From assembly GCF_004342915.1 (NCBI RefSeq), contig NZ_SLWL01000001.1, forward strand, positions 1-64,000: a stretch of 64,000 bases of DNA, written 5' to 3'. The notes beneath the pieces were generated by a model, which was not told the origin of the DNA, searched no databases, and saw nothing but the letters and a program-made list of their open reading frames with translations. The position numbers were made by a program, and so were the translations under genes. Positions 54,680 through 63,618 of this stretch are shown piece by piece; positions within the stretch are counted from its first letter, which is position 1; each line of letters opens with the position of its first letter. This DNA comes from Camelimonas lactis. Its GTDB lineage: Bacteria > Pseudomonadota > Alphaproteobacteria > Rhizobiales > Beijerinckiaceae.

Positions 54680-55057
54680 TCAGCGCCGGGGGGTATTGGC
54701 GTTGCAAAGGCCGCGGCCGGGGCCGCCCGGGCCGCCGTCGGGGCCCGGCACCGTGGCGTCGCACCAGGATGAGCTGACCCAGCGGCCATTGAGGAAGACC
54801 TCGCCGCGCGGCGCCGCCTGACGGGCCTGCGGCGCGCTGCTCCGGCTCGCCCCATGGCGCGACGCGGCCTCGGCGGCCTCAAACGCGAACACGGCGGCGG
54901 CGAGGGCGGAGCAGGCGGCGAGGCTGGCGCGGCCCCAGCGATGCGCGGCCAGCCGGAGCCCCGGCGCGGCGCCAGACAGGACAGCGGACGGCTTCATGAC
55001 GGCTGCTGGCGCGCCAGCCTGAAGTTTAAGGCGCGGATCCCGGAAAAGCGTGGTCAT
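54680..55057 (-). CDS. hypothetical exported or membrane-anchored protein
   Basis: A 125-residue protein. The ATG at 55057 has GGGAG eight bases upstream and is preferred to the longer frame. A hydrophobic segment (S-L-A-A-C-S-A-L-A-A-A-V-F-A-F) near 44-58 follows a basic region. The C-terminal part has G-E-V-F-L-N-G-R-W-V-S-S-S-W-C and a Gly/Pro-rich tail, a pattern like small exported wall-type proteins. No family is recognised. Confidence 0.55.
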   Translation of the reverse strand: MTTLFRDPRLKLQAGAPAAVMKPSAVLSGAAPGLRLAAHRWGRASLAACSALAAAVFAFEAAEAASRHGASRSSAPQARQAAPRGEVFLNGRWVSSSWCDATVPGPDGGPGGPGRGLCNANTPRR

Positions 55058-55251
55058 CGTCAGGCTCCCGAACGGTCCGCGACCTTTTTGGCGGCGCGGC
55101 GGCGCATCATGGCGGCGTTTCCGCCTGCCTGTGGATTTGCATGCTGCAACCCTGGATTTCAAGTGAGACGCGGCGGGCTCCCGAAGGCGTGACAGCGCAA
55201 GGGATCGCGGCGTATGTAGCTTCCGTTACGTAATATTGGGAGCGGAGACGT

Positions 55252-55548
55252 ATGAACCTTGGTTCGCGCATCATTCTGGCGCTTGTGGCTGGCGTCGTGG
55301 TCGGCGGCGGCTTCATGGCCTGGGACAGGCATCGCGGCGCCGAATGGGTGGTGTCGCCGCAGCAGATCGCCGCCGCGCGGGCCGACGGCCAGGCCGGCGT
55401 TCAGTCGCGTCCCGGCACGGTGACCGTGCTGCCGATCCGCTCCGAGACGGCGGACGTCCTGCCATTCAAATGGGGGTTGTATGGCGTCGGCGCCGCGCTG
55501 ATGGTGTTCGTGGCGACACGGCGGCGCAAGGGCGACCGGCAGGCCTGA
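55252..55548 (+). CDS. small membrane protein of unknown function
   Basis: A 98-residue protein with GGGAGCGGAGACGT before ATG 55252. Two hydrophobic helices (I-I-L-A-L-V-A-G-V-V-V-G-G-G and G-L-Y-G-V-G-A-A-L-M-V-F-V) flank a periplasm-sized loop of about 45 residues. The C-terminus is R-R-R-K-G-D-R. The positive-inside pattern and the good ribosome site support it as real. Function unknown. Confidence 0.7.
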   Translation: MNLGSRIILALVAGVVVGGGFMAWDRHRGAEWVVSPQQIAAARADGQAGVQSRPGTVTVLPIRSETADVLPFKWGLYGVGAALMVFVATRRRKGDRQA

Positions 55549-55591
55549 ATGGGGAACCGGCGCCTGCCGCCAGGCGCCCACCCTGACCGGT

Positions 55592-56026
55592 TCAACCGGC
55601 GACAGGAACGAGAAGCGCCTCTCCCGTCGCCACACATTTGCGGGCGTCGCTGGTCAGGGCAAACAGATCCGCGCGCGTGAACACCTGTTTGCGACCGGCG
55701 CGCGTCACCCGGCCAATGGCGAGGAACCTCTCGCCGGTCGCCGGCGCCAGGCAACTGACATTGAAATGTGACGCCAGCACCGGCCCGCACAATGTGGCGG
55801 CGGCGTAGCCGCAGGCGGTGTCTATGAGCGCCCCGATCATGCCGGCGTGGAGAAAGCCGGCGTACTGTCCGAAATCTTCGCGCCAGCGCAACGTCAGTTC
55901 AGCGTAGCCTTCCGCCGCGCTGCTGACTTCAAAACCCGCCCAACGGTTGAAAGCGGCGCTGGCGTTGATCTCCTGCAGGCGGCGCAGCAGGGCGTCGTCC
56001 GCCGGGGTGGGGCAATCGGCTGTCAT
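55592..56026 (-). CDS. PaaI-type hot-dog thioesterase
   Basis: A 144-residue cytoplasmic thioesterase. G-F-L-H-A-G-M-I-G-A-L-I-D-T-A-C-G is the PaaI active-site motif. ATG 56026 has GGAGAG upstream. It is the second gene of a pair with 56053-56460 (26 bp apart), both under the palindrome at 56478, so the two likely act on related acyl-CoAs. Confidence 0.9.
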   Translation of the reverse strand: MTADCPTPADDALLRRLQEINASAAFNRWAGFEVSSAAEGYAELTLRWREDFGQYAGFLHAGMIGALIDTACGYAAATLCGPVLASHFNVSCLAPATGERFLAIGRVTRAGRKQVFTRADLFALTSDARKCVATGEALLVPVAG

Positions 56027-56052
56027 GGCGTGTGCTCTCCTGGGGCCGCCGG

Positions 56053-56460
56053 TCAGGCGGCGGTTTTGAAGGTGGCGCTGGCATGGGCGCAGGCGACGCC
56101 GTCGGCGACGATGTCGGCGGCGGCGAAGCACAGCGAGCGGCCCGCTTTCAGCACGCGCGGCCGGATCTCGAGCCACTGCCCGAGGCGGGCGACGCCGAGA
56201 AATTCCGCGGTGAGCGCCACGGTCACGAGGCCGGAGCCGCCGCTGGCGCGGCCGCAGCTCAGCCCCATGGCGTTGTCGGCGAGCGCCATGATGAGTCCAC
56301 CGTGAACCAGACCCCGCGAATTGGCGTGGGCCGACCCGGCGCGCAGGCCGATGATCACGGCGTCGCCGTCAAAACGGCTGAAAAGCGGCTTCCAGGGAGC
56401 CGTAAGGCCGCTATCGCGAAAGTGCGGGACGAAGCCCTCTGGCGGATTGCTGGGATGCAC
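56053..56460 (-). CDS. PaaI-type hot-dog thioesterase, GTG start
   Basis: A 135-residue thioesterase. GTG 56460 is preceded by GAGGAAACC. S-R-G-L-V-H-G-G-L-I-M-A-L-A-D-N-A-M-G is the active-site motif. It is diverged from the downstream PaaI paralogue. Its promoter overlaps a perfect 22-bp palindrome 18 bp upstream of the start, and the divergent TetR gene lies beyond. Confidence 0.9.
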   Translation of the reverse strand: MHPSNPPEGFVPHFRDSGLTAPWKPLFSRFDGDAVIIGLRAGSAHANSRGLVHGGLIMALADNAMGLSCGRASGGSGLVTVALTAEFLGVARLGQWLEIRPRVLKAGRSLCFAAADIVADGVACAHASATFKTAA

Positions 56461-56477
56461 GGCGGTTTCCTCATTAT

Positions 56478-56499
56478 TTATATAGACCAGTCTATATAA
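56478..56499. promoter_or_regulatory. operator palindrome, LmrA/YxaF-like
   Basis: TTATATAGAC-CA-GTCTATATAA is a perfect 10+10 palindrome in an AT-rich spot between the thioesterase pair and tetR. Its core TAGACC-GTCTA resembles the LmrA/QdoR box described in Bacillus. Located 18 bp before the GTG of the first thioesterase, it would cover that promoter's -10 region. The divergent TetR at 56609 is the obvious ligand. Confidence 0.85.
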
Positions 56500-56608
56500 T
56501 AAATTTCGCCGCGCCACCAGAAACTGGAGGCCGGCGAACTGGTATGACCGGGGCAAACCGGCGCCTGGGCCCATTTCCGCGCGGGGCGGGCTGGCCTATA
56601 GAGGATGC

Positions 56609-57202
56609 ATGGCTGGGCCTCGCAAACATCGGGAAGCGCTTCTGGACAGCGCCGTCACGCTTTTTCGCAAGCAGGGCTACGCGGGCACTGGCCTCAACCA
56701 GATCCTGGCCCATAGCGGCGCGCCGAAGGGCTCGCTCTATCATTATTTTCCGGACGGCAAGGTCGGCATTGGCGCCGAAGCCGTCAGGCGCGCGGGATCA
56801 CGCGTCGCCGCGACCCTGCGCGATCTGGCCGCCCGCGACCCGGACCCCGCCCGGCTGCTGACGAGCTATTTCGACATGGTCGGCGTGTGGATCGCGGAAT
56901 CTGATTTCCACGACGGTTCGCCCATCGCCGCCACATTGCTGGAAACAGCGGCCGACAACCCGGGCATTCGTGAGGCGGGCGCCGAAGCGTTCCATGGCTG
57001 GAGCGTGGTTCTGGAGGAGGTCATGGTCGCGGGCGGCATTGACCCCGCGCGCAGCCGGCGGCTCGCCATGCTGGCGATCGCGGCGCTGGAGGGGGCGATC
57101 GTCCAGTCCCATGTCTTCCGCAGCCGCCAGCCGCTCACCGATGCGGCGGCGGAGATCGCGGCGCTGCTGGACGCGGCCCGGGCCAGCGGCCAGGGCGGTT
57201 AG
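56609..57202 (+). CDS. TetR-family regulator (LmrA/YxaF-like)
   Basis: A 197-residue repressor. The helix-turn-helix region is G-Y-A-G-T-G-L-N-Q-I-L-A-H-S-G-A-P-K-G-S and L-Y-H-Y-F-P-D-G-K. The P-K-G-S-L-Y-H-Y-F-P sequence and the C-terminal domain (A-A-T-L-L-E-T-A) match the LmrA/YxaF group. It is divergent from two PaaI thioesterases with the matching palindrome between. It likely represses them until an acyl-CoA or aromatic ligand is bound. Confidence 0.93.
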   Translation: MAGPRKHREALLDSAVTLFRKQGYAGTGLNQILAHSGAPKGSLYHYFPDGKVGIGAEAVRRAGSRVAATLRDLAARDPDPARLLTSYFDMVGVWIAESDFHDGSPIAATLLETAADNPGIREAGAEAFHGWSVVLEEVMVAGGIDPARSRRLAMLAIAALEGAIVQSHVFRSRQPLTDAAAEIAALLDAARASGQGG

Positions 57203-57364
57203 CAGGGGACGACCAGGGCGCGGGGTTCGGTGGGCGCGACCCGCAGTTTGCCCCTACCATATTGATATGTGTGCCTTATCGTCGTCATGCGGGGGCGGGC
57301 CATGGGAAAAATCGGCCGGCTTCAGGCATGGCTGCCCGCCGATTAAATTGCTATCACTGGCGCC

Positions 57365-60300
57365 ATGAACGCTTCCGCTCCAGAGGGGTCGGCCCCCGCC
57401 CTGACGCCGGACGACCAGGTTCTGCTGGTCGATGGCTCGTCCTTTGTGTTCCGCGCCTATTTCCAGTCGATGAACCAGGACCGGCGTTACAATGCCCGCC
57501 CGTCCGACGGTTTGCCGACGGGGGCAGTGCGGCTGTTCTGCGCCAAGCTGCTGCAGTTCGTGCGCGACGGCGCCCTGGGCGTGAAGCCGACGGTGATGGC
57601 CATCGTGTTCGACCAGTCGGAGGATTCGTTCCGGCGTGAGCTTTATCCCGCGTACAAGGCGCACAGGCCCGATCCGCCAGCCGAGCTGATTCCGCAGTTT
57701 CCGTTGATGCGGGAGGCGGTGCGGGCCTTCGGCATGACGCCGGTGGAAATGCCGCGCTGGGAAGCCGACGACATCATCGCCACCTACGCCCGTCAGGCCT
57801 CCGAGGCTGGCGCCCAGACGCTGATCGTCTCCGCCGACAAGGACCTGATGCAGCTCGTTGGCGACGGCGTCACTTTCTACGATTTCGAATCGGGCGTGCG
57901 CGGCAAGCCGGGCTACCGGCCGGAGCGGCGGCTCGACCGCGAAGGTGTCATCGAGAAGTTCGGCGTGCCGCCCGAACTGGTGCCGGACGTGCAGGCGCTG
58001 GTGGGCGACGCCTCCGACAATGTGCCGGGCGTGCCTGGCATCGGCGTCAAGACGGCGTCCCAGCTCATCAACGAATACGGTAGCCTGGAAGCGCTGCTGA
58101 CGGCGGCGCCGGGCATCAAGCAGCCCAAGCGCCGCCAGTCTCTGCTCGACAATGCCGATGTGGCCCGCCTGTCCCTGAAGCTGGTGACGCTGGACACGCA
58201 CACGCCGACGCCGACGCCGCTGGGCGATCATCGCATCGTTGATTTCGATCCCAGGCGGCTGGTCGCCTTTCTGAAGGCGATGGAGTTCACCCAGCTGGTG
58301 AAGCGCGCCGCGGAACTTTTCGACGTGGATGCGGCGACCATCGAGCCCGACCCGGAGCTTGTGGCAGGCGTCTATTCGCCGATGGGCGCGCCGCAACTGC
58401 CGGGGCCAGCTGGCGCGAAGGGCCCCGCGGCTGGGGCCAACGAAGGCGCATCGGACCAAAGCGGCGGCGCTGTGGCGGCGCTGGCGCCGGCGATGGAGCC
58501 GGCGGCCCCCGGCGCCCCCACGCCTGCGGCGGTTGCCATGCCCGCGGCGGTTGCCATGCCTGCGGCGCTTGACATGCCTGCGGCGCTTGCCGCCGCGCGC
58601 CGGCTGGAGAGCGCGGGTACGCCCGTCGACCGCAGCGGCTATGAAACGGTTACCGACGCCGCCGGGCTGCAACGCTGGATCGCCGCCGCCCGTGAGGCCG
58701 GGGTCGTCGCCGTCGACACCGAAACCAATGGACTTGACGCCATGGCCGCCGACCTGGTCGGCGTTTCCATGGCGACCGCGCCTGGCAAGGCCTGTTACAT
58801 CCCGTTGCAGCATCGCGGCGGCGCCGATCTGTTCAGCGAAGGCCTGCTGCCGGACCAGACGCCGCACGCCGAAGCGATCGCCCTGCTGAAGCCGCTGCTG
58901 GAGGACCCGAACGTCCTCAAGGTGGGGCAGAACTTCAAGTTCGACCTGCTGGTGTTCGCCCGCTATGGCGTGCGCGTCAGCGGTTACGACGACACCATGC
59001 TGATGTCCTATGTGCTGGACGCCGGCCGCGTCGGTCCCGGCGGCCATGGCATGGACGCGCTGGCCCAGAGCCTGCTCGGCCATACCTGCATTCCGTTCAA
59101 GGATGTGGCCGGCTCCGGCCGCAATGCGGTGACTTTCGACCTCGTGCCCATCGACCGGGCGACCGAATACGCCGCCGAAGACGCGGACGTCACCCTGCGC
59201 CTGTGGCGGGTGCTGAAGCCGCGCCTCGTCGCTGAAGGCAGAACCCAAGTCTACGAAAGCCTGGAGCGCCCGCTGGTCGCCGTGCTCGCGGCCATGGAGG
59301 AGCGCGGCGTCGCCATCGACCGGCAGATGTTGTCGCGCCTCTCCGGCGAGTTCGCCCAGTCGCTGGCGCGACTTGAGGACGAGGTCTATGAACTCGCCGG
59401 CGAGAAGTTCAACATCGGCTCGCCCAAACAGCTCGGCGACATTCTGTTCGGCCGCATGCAACTGCCCGGCGCCCGCAAAACGCCGACCGGGCAATGGGCC
59501 ACCGGCGCCCGTTTTCTTGAGGAGCTGGCCGACGACGGCCACGAACTGCCGCGCCGCATCCTGGAATGGCGCCAGCTCGCCAAGCTGAAGTCCACTTACG
59601 CCGACGCGTTGCCGGGATACGTCAATCAGCAGACTGGCCGGGTTCACACCTCATATTCCCTGGCGGCGACCACGACCGGCCGGCTGTCGTCATCCGAGCC
59701 CAATCTGCAAAACATTCCGGTGCGCACTGAAGAAGGCCGGAAAATCCGCCAGGCCTTCGTCGCCGAACCGGGCCGCAAGCTGATCTCGGCCGACTACTCC
59801 CAGATCGAACTGCGCATTCTCGCCCATATCGCCGACATTCCGCAGCTGCGGCGGGCGTTCGCCGAGGGCGTCGACATTCACGCCATGACGGCGTCGGAGA
59901 TGTTCGGCGTGCCGGTCGAGGGCATGGATCCGCTGGTGCGCCGTCGCGCCAAGGCGATCAATTTCGGCATCATCTACGGCATCTCCGCCTTTGGCCTGGC
60001 GGCGCAGCTCGGCATTCCGCGCGAGGAAGCAGGCGCCTACATCAAGCGCTATTTCGAGCGCTTCCCCGGCATCCGTGATTATATGGACGCAACCAAAAAA
60101 GCCTGCCGGGAAAATGGTTACGTCACCACGCTGTTTGGTCGCGTCTGCCATTATCCTGACATCACGTCCTCCAACCCGTCGCAGCGGGCGGCGGTGGAGC
60201 GCCAGGCCATCAATGCGCCGATCCAGGGCAGCGCCGCCGACATCATCCGTCGCGCCATGACGCGCATGGACGCCGCGCTGCTTGACGCGGGCCTTACCGG

Positions 60301-60478
60301 CCGCATGCTGTTGCAGGTGCACGACGAACTGATCTTCGAGGTTCCCGAGGCGGAGGCCGACCGCACCATCGCCGTGGCGCGCCAGGTGATGGAGCAGGCG
60401 CCGCTGCCGTTGCTGTCGCTGGCCGTGCCGCTGCACGTGGACGCGCGCGCCGCCGATAACTGGGAAGAGGCGCACTGA
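57365..60478 (+). CDS. polA: DNA polymerase I
   Basis: A 1037-residue polymerase with three domains. The 5'-3' nuclease is at about 18-310 (L-L-V-D-G-S-S-F-V-F-R-A-Y, G-D-A-S-D-N-V-P-G-V-P-G-I-G). The 3'-5' exonuclease is at about 430-620, with catalytic D451 and E453 in V-D-T-E-T-N-G-L-D. The polymerase is at 650-1037, with D810 in D-Y-S-Q-I-E-L-R, R-R-R-A-K-A-I-N-F-G-I-I-Y-G and D987 in V-H-D-E-L. A long Ala/Pro-rich linker (about 340-415) with six-residue repeats separates the first two, which explains the extra length over the 928 of E. coli. Fills gaps in repair and lagging-strand synthesis. Confidence 0.98.
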   Translation: MNASAPEGSAPALTPDDQVLLVDGSSFVFRAYFQSMNQDRRYNARPSDGLPTGAVRLFCAKLLQFVRDGALGVKPTVMAIVFDQSEDSFRRELYPAYKAHRPDPPAELIPQFPLMREAVRAFGMTPVEMPRWEADDIIATYARQASEAGAQTLIVSADKDLMQLVGDGVTFYDFESGVRGKPGYRPERRLDREGVIEKFGVPPELVPDVQALVGDASDNVPGVPGIGVKTASQLINEYGSLEALLTAAPGIKQPKRRQSLLDNADVARLSLKLVTLDTHTPTPTPLGDHRIVDFDPRRLVAFLKAMEFTQLVKRAAELFDVDAATIEPDPELVAGVYSPMGAPQLPGPAGAKGPAAGANEGASDQSGGAVAALAPAMEPAAPGAPTPAAVAMPAAVAMPAALDMPAALAAARRLESAGTPVDRSGYETVTDAAGLQRWIAAAREAGVVAVDTETNGLDAMAADLVGVSMATAPGKACYIPLQHRGGADLFSEGLLPDQTPHAEAIALLKPLLEDPNVLKVGQNFKFDLLVFARYGVRVSGYDDTMLMSYVLDAGRVGPGGHGMDALAQSLLGHTCIPFKDVAGSGRNAVTFDLVPIDRATEYAAEDADVTLRLWRVLKPRLVAEGRTQVYESLERPLVAVLAAMEERGVAIDRQMLSRLSGEFAQSLARLEDEVYELAGEKFNIGSPKQLGDILFGRMQLPGARKTPTGQWATGARFLEELADDGHELPRRILEWRQLAKLKSTYADALPGYVNQQTGRVHTSYSLAATTTGRLSSSEPNLQNIPVRTEEGRKIRQAFVAEPGRKLISADYSQIELRILAHIADIPQLRRAFAEGVDIHAMTASEMFGVPVEGMDPLVRRRAKAINFGIIYGISAFGLAAQLGIPREEAGAYIKRYFERFPGIRDYMDATKKACRENGYVTTLFGRVCHYPDITSSNPSQRAAVERQAINAPIQGSAADIIRRAMTRMDAALLDAGLTGRMLLQVHDELIFEVPEAEADRTIAVARQVMEQAPLPLLSLAVPLHVDARAADNWEEAH
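58526..58591 (+). repeat. 18-bp tandem repeats in the polA linker
   Basis: GCGGCGGTTGCCATGCCC and three close copies (the last partial) encode A-A-V-A-M-P units in the disordered linker between the two nuclease domains. The unit is a multiple of three, so the frame is kept. Confidence 0.85.
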
Positions 60479-60848
60479 CGTCAGGGCGCCCGAATGCGCG
60501 TTCCGGCGCACCCGCGCCCTGAAAAGTCGCGGGGGCAGCCGGCAGCCCGCCCGGCCGGCCAGCGCGATGTTTCTTGCGCGCCGCGCATGGGTTTCGGGAT
60601 GGTCGCGGCGGGAACCATTCGCCGCGCCATATGTTCAGCGCTTCAGACCCCTGGCCGTTGTCGGAGGTTGTCGCGAGGTTTCCGGGGAAGCGGGACGGGC
60701 GGATGAGCGGGGGGCAGGATGCGATGCGATCATGGCGACGCTGACATATGTTCGCATATTCCGGGATATGCGTTGTGAAGTTTATCCCCTCATGCGCCCC
60801 GGCGGCCGTCGTGACGCGGAGCGCCCCTGGGGGACAGGAGAAGCGGGC
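60479..60848. other. 370-bp intergenic stretch
   Basis: It follows polA and precedes the gene at 60849. GGAAC (60611-60615), 16 bases and TGTT is a partial EcfG-like match. The open frame continuing from 60567 into the next gene is not protein-like before 60849. Confidence 0.4.
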
Positions 60849-61667
60849 ATGAGCCGGCGCATGACGCCATATGTGAGCAGCCGCGGCCGACGCCTGGCGA
60901 TGCGGGCGGTCCTTGCGGTCGCCATGGCGGTGGGCTGGGCCAGCGTTGGCGCGGCGGCGACCCGGACGCATCCTCAGGCCCGTGCGTCCGCGCCGGCCAG
61001 CCAGAAGATGATCGACCGGTTCGACGACCTGCTTGATCACAAGCAATATGCGGCGCTGGGCGATGCGCTGGAGCGCGAGCACGACGCCGGCCGGGGGCGG
61101 CTGGCGCGGGGGTGGCAGGACCGGCGCCTGCGTGATGGCGGCAGCGCTTATCTCGGTTTCGTCTACAGCCGCGAACTGATGCGCTCGGCGGCCAGGAGCG
61201 CCCGGCGCGACCGGGCGCGGTTGCGGGAGCAGGCGTCGCTGGTGGCGATCTACACCATGGCCGTGCTGACCATTGACGGACCGCGCTGCGCCGACGCCTC
61301 GGCGCCTTCGCAGCGCAGCGAGCAACTGTTCGATCTGGCGGCGGAGGCTTTCGCATGGGCGGCCGCCATGCCGGAGGACCGCCGCGACCGGATCATCGAT
61401 GAAGCGCTGGCGCTGGAGCAGGCGACGGCGCCCTTGCGTCGCGATGACGATTTTATCTGTCTGGGCGGGGCGGAGCACATTGCCCGCGCCCTTCAGGATC
61501 CGGCCTCCAGGGTGGAGCCGCGCGACGGCGACGGCGTGACCGTGACGCCAGGGCGCTCCATGGCCGCGCGCTTCGCTGATCCCGCAACGGCGCGCCCGAT
61601 GCAGGCGCTGGCGCGCCGCACCATTCGCGCCGATTTGTGCCGCATGCTGGACCAGATGCGAACCTGA
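60849..61667 (+). CDS. secreted protein of unknown function
   Basis: A 272-residue protein starting at ATG 60849 (AGGAGAAGC upstream). The signal peptide has a long basic start (S-R-R-M-T, R-G-R-R), then A-V-L-A-V-A-M-A-V-G-W-A and cleavage near V-G-A-A-A. The mature part is mostly helical and charged (M-I-D-R-F-D-D-L-L, R-E-Q-A-S-L-V-A-I-Y). It has Cys residues in R-C-A-D-A-S, F-I-C-L-G and D-L-C-R-M, which could form a disulfide. No family recognised. Confidence 0.65.
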   Translation: MSRRMTPYVSSRGRRLAMRAVLAVAMAVGWASVGAAATRTHPQARASAPASQKMIDRFDDLLDHKQYAALGDALEREHDAGRGRLARGWQDRRLRDGGSAYLGFVYSRELMRSAARSARRDRARLREQASLVAIYTMAVLTIDGPRCADASAPSQRSEQLFDLAAEAFAWAAAMPEDRRDRIIDEALALEQATAPLRRDDDFICLGGAEHIARALQDPASRVEPRDGDGVTVTPGRSMAARFADPATARPMQALARRTIRADLCRMLDQMRT

Positions 61668-61789
61668 TGCGCCGCCGCGCCATCATGCTGCCGACAAGTC
61701 GCGACACAAGCGAGCGCAGCCATGACGGCCGATTCCCGGTCGCGCTGGCTGCGGACCCAGGGTTTCAACTTTCCGGCGACGGATATTCC

Positions 61790-62761
61790 ATGCTTCGCGA
61801 GATTTGTAATGTTCGCCGGTGGCGGGTCGCTTTCCGGTCGCTCCTGTCAGGGCAACCTGCCGGTGGGGCGGGCGCCGTTTTGCGCGGAGCGGTTGCGCCG
61901 GACCCGGATCATGGCGGCGAGGCCTGGTCCGGCCGGCGGCAGGGCCTTCGCGCGGTTGTCGTCCGCGCCTCGCTCCTTGCGGCCGTCGCGACCTCCGGCG
62001 GCGTCGCCGCGACGGGCGTGGTCCACGCCGACGGGTTGTGCCGCAAGCTGACGTTTGAAAGCGTCGGGCATGTGGTTTGCGAAATTTCCCTGCGCGACCA
62101 TCAGGTGCGGATGTACCTGCGCGGCGCCGATGGCCAGCCTTACGGCCGCCTGAGCCGCCTTGTCGACAGTCCCGCCGGCCGGGAACTGGTGATGGCGATC
62201 AATGGCGGCATGTACGGCGATGATCGCGGGCCGGTCGGCCTGTTCGTGGAGGGGGGCAAGCAGCTGCGCGCCGCCAACACCCGGCGTGGCTCTGGCAATT
62301 TTCATATGAAGCCAAATGGGGTGTTCTATGTCACCGCCTCCGGGGCCGGCGTTCTGACCACCGAGCGGTACCTGCGCCAGAAGCCACGGGCGCTTTACGC
62401 CACCCAGTCGGGGCCGATGCTGGTGATCGACGGCAAGCTGCATCCGCGTTTCGCCGGGGAGGGGCAGTCGCTCAAGATTCGCAATGGCGTTGGCGTCCGG
62501 GGCGGCGGGACCGTGGTGTTCGCCATCTCGGACCAGCCGGTCAGCTTCGGCTCCTTCGCCCGCCTGTTCCGCGACGCCCTGAAGACGCCGGACGCCCTTT
62601 ATCTCGACGGCTCCATCTCCAGCATCTATGCGCCGGACGTGGGGCGCCGCGACTGGCTGTATCCGGTGGGGCCAATCATCGGAGTCGCGCCCAGGGCGTC
62701 GGGACCGACGCCGGTCGTGCGCCCCCCGGCGAAGGCCGGGTCAAAATCGGCGGCGCGCTAG
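61790..62761 (+). CDS. phosphodiester glycosidase (NAGPA/DUF2233) domain protein
   Basis: A 323-residue protein. Family motifs are A-I-N-G-G-M-Y-G-D-D, A-T-Q-S-G-P-M-L-V-I-D-G, R-N-G-V-G-V and Y-L-D-G-S-I-S-S-I-Y, with the conserved Asp and Asn residues. The domain cleaves GlcNAc-phosphate diesters in the human enzyme, and bacterial members probably act on cell-envelope sugars. A signal-like helix (A-S-L-L-A-A-V-A-T-S-G-G-V-A) lies about 55 residues in, with no start codon close before it, so the real start is uncertain. ATG 61790 is a provisional choice. Confidence 0.8.
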   Translation: MLREICNVRRWRVAFRSLLSGQPAGGAGAVLRGAVAPDPDHGGEAWSGRRQGLRAVVVRASLLAAVATSGGVAATGVVHADGLCRKLTFESVGHVVCEISLRDHQVRMYLRGADGQPYGRLSRLVDSPAGRELVMAINGGMYGDDRGPVGLFVEGGKQLRAANTRRGSGNFHMKPNGVFYVTASGAGVLTTERYLRQKPRALYATQSGPMLVIDGKLHPRFAGEGQSLKIRNGVGVRGGGTVVFAISDQPVSFGSFARLFRDALKTPDALYLDGSISSIYAPDVGRRDWLYPVGPIIGVAPRASGPTPVVRPPAKAGSKSAAR

Positions 62762-62925
62762 CGCCCTTTCGGGAAGGCGGAGGCTCAGTTTCCCGAACAG
62801 GGCGCATCAGACTGAAGAAGCCGGGCGGATTTTACGCGGGCCTCCTGCCGGAGATGCGTCAGGCCGCGCGGTGTGAAAAACATCGGGGCTGGCCCATGGC
62901 GCAACCAGGCGTGAGAACAGCCAAT

Positions 62926-62956
62926 AAAAAGGACCCATGTCCATGGAACATGGGTC
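62926..62956 (-). terminator. intrinsic terminator of the KGG gene
   Basis: GACCCATGT, seven bases and ACATGGGTC form a perfect 9-bp stem, and on the minus strand CCTTTTTATTGG follows with five T. It is 25 bp past the stop of the gene at 62982. Confidence 0.8.
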
Positions 62957-62981
62957 ACTTCTGTTCAGATGTGTTTCCGGT

Positions 62982-63320
62982 TCACGCCTCGGTCAGCGGG
63001 CTTTCCGCTCCAGCGACGACAGGGCCTTTGACCATGTCGTCCGGACCGGCGCTCCGGCCGGCGCTGCGCAAGGGTTGCGAGGATTGGCCGCCCTTGCGTC
63101 CGGCATGAGACGCCAGCTCCCGGTTCTGGGAAAAACTGCGATCCTCGGGGCTGACATTCTGGCCGCCCTTGCGTCCCGCGGCCGCCGCAAGGCCGCGGTC
63201 CCGTGAGAAGCTGCGCTTTTCCTCGGGCACGCTGCGCCCGCCCTTGCTGGCGATTTCCCGTTGCCGTTCGCGATCCATGGAGGCGAAACCCCGGCGGGAT
63301 TTTCCGGTGTTCTCTGTCAT
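62982..63320 (-). CDS. KGG-repeat stress-type protein, three motifs
   Basis: A 112-residue hydrophilic protein paralogous to the one at 24914. It has R-R-G-F-A-S-M-D-R-E-R-Q-R-E-I-A-S-K-G-G-R-S, A-A-G-R-K-G-G-Q-N-V and H-A-G-R-K-G-G-Q-S. The spacers (S-V-P-E-E-K-R-S-F-S, S-P-E-D-R-S-F-S) repeat too. ATG 63320 is chosen because GGGGA lies seven bases upstream. Expected to be induced in stress or stationary phase. A terminator follows. Confidence 0.88.
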   Translation of the reverse strand: MTENTGKSRRGFASMDRERQREIASKGGRSVPEEKRSFSRDRGLAAAAGRKGGQNVSPEDRSFSQNRELASHAGRKGGQSSQPLRSAGRSAGPDDMVKGPVVAGAESPLTEA

Positions 63321-63618
63321 CATGTTTTCCCCGGCTGCAGCCATGACCGGGCCTTGCCCGCTCTGGCGAACCGCAGCATTCAATTTTCCATGCAGGGTGT
63401 TTTGGTTATTGCGCCTGGCGGCTCCGCCCGCGCCCGGTGGATCCGCCAGCCAGCTGTCGTCAGATCAGCTTGCCTGACCTGTGAGGAAAAAGCGTCGACG
63501 CCATCCCGTGGTGGTACAACAATCGCCGCGCACGATTGTTCCGAAAACAACGTCGTTTAGATGGGTATTCGGAAAGTTGCAGGTCGCATTGCCGCTAACG
63601 TACTCAGGATGCTTAACT
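63321..63618. other. 298-bp divergent intergenic region
   Basis: It separates the KGG gene (minus) from the helicase gene (plus). An inverted repeat AACAATCG-(7)-CGATTGTT at 63518-63540 could be an operator. Confidence 0.45.

Noticed and set aside
57254-59647. Minus-strand open frame of 797 codons opposite polA
   Set aside because: The plus strand encodes a complete DNA polymerase I. The opposite frame is His/Arg/Gly-rich with no motif, a usual shadow in GC-rich DNA.
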